Position numbers and translations under genes: made by a program. From the NCBI RefSeq assembly GCF_021049265.1, contig NZ_CP088018.1:3162001-3226000 (forward strand): DNA of 64,000 nucleotides, written 5' to 3'. Each line of letters begins with the position of its first letter. The stretch's first letter is position 1. Positions 62,130 to 64,000 of the stretch are shown piece by piece. The notes beneath the pieces were generated by a model, which was given only the letters and a program-made list of their open reading frames with translations, had not been told where the DNA came from and ran no database searches. The stretch is from Ruania suaedae. Lineage in GTDB: Bacteria > Actinomycetota > Actinomycetes > Actinomycetales > Beutenbergiaceae.

Positions 62130-63284
62130 ATGAAGATCACCGGCTATCGCACCCTGAGTACGACCCACCACTGGGGAAGGCCCGTTGGCGACGTCAACGG
62201 CTACATCGCCTCCGGCGTGACCGACGTGCCACTCGTGATCCTCGAGACCGACGAAGGTGTCGAGGGCGTCGCGACCGGGTCCCACCACGATCTCGACCGG
62301 CTCTTCCCGGCGCTCGAGGGCAAGGACCCGCGCGCAGTCACCACGCTGTACGACGCGATGCTCGCCCGGGTGTTCAAGTCCTCGCACGGCGGGGCGACGT
62401 TCGGGGGCATCGGAACCCTGGACACCGCGCTGTGGGATCTCAAGGCCAAGCTGGCCGGCGAGCCGTTGTGGCGTCTGCTGGGGGGCGGAGACCGATTCGT
62501 GCATGGCTACGCCTCCGGCCTGGACGCCGCCCTCACCGACGACGAGCTCGTCACCCTCTACGTCGCGTTCGCCGAGCGCGGCTACACCGCTGCCAAGCTG
62601 AAGGGCGGGCGCTGCCTCGCCGACGATCTGCGTCGCTTCGCATTGGTCACCGAGACGCTCGGCGCCACGGGCACCACGCCCGCCCTCATGCTCGATGCCA
62701 ACGAGTCCTGGAACGTCAAGCAGGCGGTGCGGTACGTGAGCGCGCTCGAGGAGCACGTCGACCTCACCTGGGTGGAGGAGCCGCTGCGCCGGTGGGACAC
62801 CGCGGGACACGCCCGGCTGAGCCCGGCCATCAAGGCCGCCGTGGCCACTGGGGAGAACCTCACCGGGCTCGAGTGGTATCGCCCCCTGCTCGACGGCGGA
62901 GGCGCCGATATCGTTCAGGCCGGTGCGATCTGGGGGATCACCCACATGCTGCGGGTGGCGATGGCCGCTCACAGCCGCGACCTGCCGTTCAGCCCCGTGG
63001 GCCTGACGGCCAACTTCGCCGTCGCAGCCGTCGCAGCCGCCGTCCCGAACCATCTCTCGTCCGAGGTGCAGGATCTCGGGGTACCGCTCGGCCTGACCGT
63101 GGACCAGCAGCTGATCGATGGCGGCATCGTGCTCGGCGAGCTGCCCGGCGCCGGCGTCGCGGTCGACGAGACGGCGATCCGCGCGGCGCGCACGGCCGAG
63201 GGATGGCAGGAGCCGGCCGGGCCGCACATGCGTCCGCATCGCAGCGGCCTGCGCATGGTCGAATCCGGCGGCTGGGGGAAATGA
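62130..63284 (+). CDS. Mandelate racemase/muconate-lactonizing enzyme-type protein
   Basis: A 384-residue enolase-superfamily enzyme. The catalytic K-x-K motif is Lys156/Lys158 in AAKLKGG, and the metal ligands are Asp189 (LMLDANESW), Glu216 or Glu217 (WVEEPL) and Glu242 (ATGEN). The His-Asp dyad of mandelate racemase and the second lysine of muconate-lactonizing enzymes are not evident: the expected positions read IVQAGAIWGIT and LPFSPVGLTAN. It may act on a sugar acid, but the exact reaction is open. A GAGGA site precedes ATG 62130; the next gene overlaps its stop. Confidence 0.82.
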   Translation: MKITGYRTLSTTHHWGRPVGDVNGYIASGVTDVPLVILETDEGVEGVATGSHHDLDRLFPALEGKDPRAVTTLYDAMLARVFKSSHGGATFGGIGTLDTALWDLKAKLAGEPLWRLLGGGDRFVHGYASGLDAALTDDELVTLYVAFAERGYTAAKLKGGRCLADDLRRFALVTETLGATGTTPALMLDANESWNVKQAVRYVSALEEHVDLTWVEEPLRRWDTAGHARLSPAIKAAVATGENLTGLEWYRPLLDGGGADIVQAGAIWGITHMLRVAMAAHSRDLPFSPVGLTANFAVAAVAAAVPNHLSSEVQDLGVPLGLTVDQQLIDGGIVLGELPGAGVAVDETAIRAARTAEGWQEPAGPHMRPHRSGLRMVESGGWGK

Positions 63285-64000
63285 TGCAGATCCGCCCTGG
63301 CCTGCACCGGATCGTGGCCCCGCTCGGCGAGCGGTTCGTCGCCTTCTACCTGCTCACCGGCACCCGTGGCACGCTCCTGCTCGACACGGGGGTGGAGGAG
63401 TCGGTCTCGGGCACGCTCAAGCCCTACCTGGGTGAGATCGGCCTGGACCCGGCCGAGATCCGCTGGGCCATCAGCTCACACTGCGACTTCGACCACACCG
63501 GCGGCAACGGCGCCCTGCGCGATCTGGCCCCGCACGTCCAGCTGCTCGCGGGCCACGACGACGTGCCCATGACCGAGGATCTCGAGCTGCTCATCCGTGG
63601 CCGCTACGGCGAGTTCGCCGACGCCGACGGTTTCGACGACCCACCCGAGGCCACCGCCGAGATCCGCCGCAGCACTCGTCTCGTCCCGGTGGACCGGGCG
63701 CTGGCGGGCGGTGAGCTGATCGACCTCGGCGACCGCCGGATCGAGGTGCTGCACGCACCCGGCCACTCCCCCGGCCACCTGGCGCTCTGGGACGCGAGCA
63801 ACCGCGCCCTGCTCATCTCCGACGCCGTCCTCGGTGAGAGCGTTCTGACAGCCGACGGTGAGCCGATCTTCCCACCCACCTACCGCGACGCCGTCGCCTA
63901 CACCGACACGATCGAACGCCTTCGCAGCTACGACGCCGATCTCCTGCTGACCGCGCACTACCCGGTGTACGAGGGGGCGGAGGTCGCCGGGTTCCTGGAC
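63281..64000 (+). CDS. Metallo-beta-lactamase-fold hydrolase, 3' truncated by the window
   Basis: The first 240 residues of an MBL-fold metal hydrolase; no stop before the window ends. The metal motif is HCDFDHTGG (H-x-D-x-D-H, with Asp in place of the second His of HxHxDH), and APGHSPGHLAL supplies the next His. It starts at ATG 63281, overlapping the upstream stop (ATGA), or at ATG 63284. Coupling to the enolase-superfamily gene suggests a hydrolytic step on the same substrate, such as a lactone. Confidence 0.85.
   Translation, partial: MMQIRPGLHRIVAPLGERFVAFYLLTGTRGTLLLDTGVEESVSGTLKPYLGEIGLDPAEIRWAISSHCDFDHTGGNGALRDLAPHVQLLAGHDDVPMTEDLELLIRGRYGEFADADGFDDPPEATAEIRRSTRLVPVDRALAGGELIDLGDRRIEVLHAPGHSPGHLALWDASNRALLISDAVLGESVLTADGEPIFPPTYRDAVAYTDTIERLRSYDADLLLTAHYPVYEGAEVAGFLD

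Overview
The window is high-GC, densely coded chromosomal DNA from an actinobacterium, probably a Micrococcales-type organism. The pointers are the dnaK-grpE-dnaJ-hspR order with HspR inverted repeats (HAIR), a mycothiol-type maleylpyruvate-isomerase-fold protein, an LAQTG sorting signal (the LAXTG form used by sortase E), a Cys-rich CmtR-like metal sensor, many GTG starts, and ATGA/GTGA stop-start overlaps inside operons. Order and family are inferred. I see no rRNA, CRISPR array, insertion sequence or prophage.

Region 1 (1-5430) is a sugar locus: the end of an ABC permease, a DUF624-type membrane protein, a GH2 beta-mannosidase and its LacI-type regulator. Region 2 (5547-13361) holds the threonine-degradation pair tdh-kbl, a prolyl oligopeptidase, a DinB/MDMPI-type protein coupled to a PNPOx-like protein, and a secreted glucoamylase-like protein. 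Region 3 (13578-18561) is the DnaK chaperone operon ending in hspR, preceded by two HAIR boxes. Region 4 (18612-22126) has a kinase-like protein, a YtrA-type GntR/ABC operon, and an RHH-Doc toxin-antitoxin pair whose Doc lacks its catalytic histidine.

Region 5 (22134-24788) is a tightly coupled three-gene operon: a ketoacyl-synthase III, a haem-oxygenase-fold (candidate di-iron) enzyme and an unrecognised protein. It is the best candidate here for an undescribed pathway. Region 6 (24880-33414) contains an ArsR/AHSA1 pair, a sortase-anchored repeat protein, a CDP-alcohol phosphatidyltransferase, LigD polymerase and LigD phosphoesterase domains as two convergent genes, a GH13 enzyme, a DUF488 protein, an SDR and a nucleotidyltransferase. 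Region 7 (33430-38188) has an SDR-TspO fusion, a CPBP protease with a possible leader ORF, and an arsenic operon (acr3, an arsR-arsC fusion, arsC).

Region 8 (38223-47244) mixes a TetR/flavoprotein divergon, several small membrane or DUF proteins, a VOC dioxygenase-like gene, a CmtR-like sensor/CDF exporter pair and a sarcosine-oxidase-like flavoprotein. Region 9 (47246-51116) is a thiamine ABC importer under a TPP riboswitch. Region 10 (51203-57805) is a six-gene Mrp cation/proton antiporter operon with MrpA and MrpB fused. Region 11 (57978-64000) holds dcd, tRNA-Gly(CCC), a PhnB-like VOC protein, a beta-propeller protein, and a GntR/FCD-controlled enolase-superfamily and metallo-beta-lactamase operon that runs off the window.

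A 49-base structured repeat occurs twice (7950-7998 and 44925-44973), with a compensatory base-pair change in its first stem.
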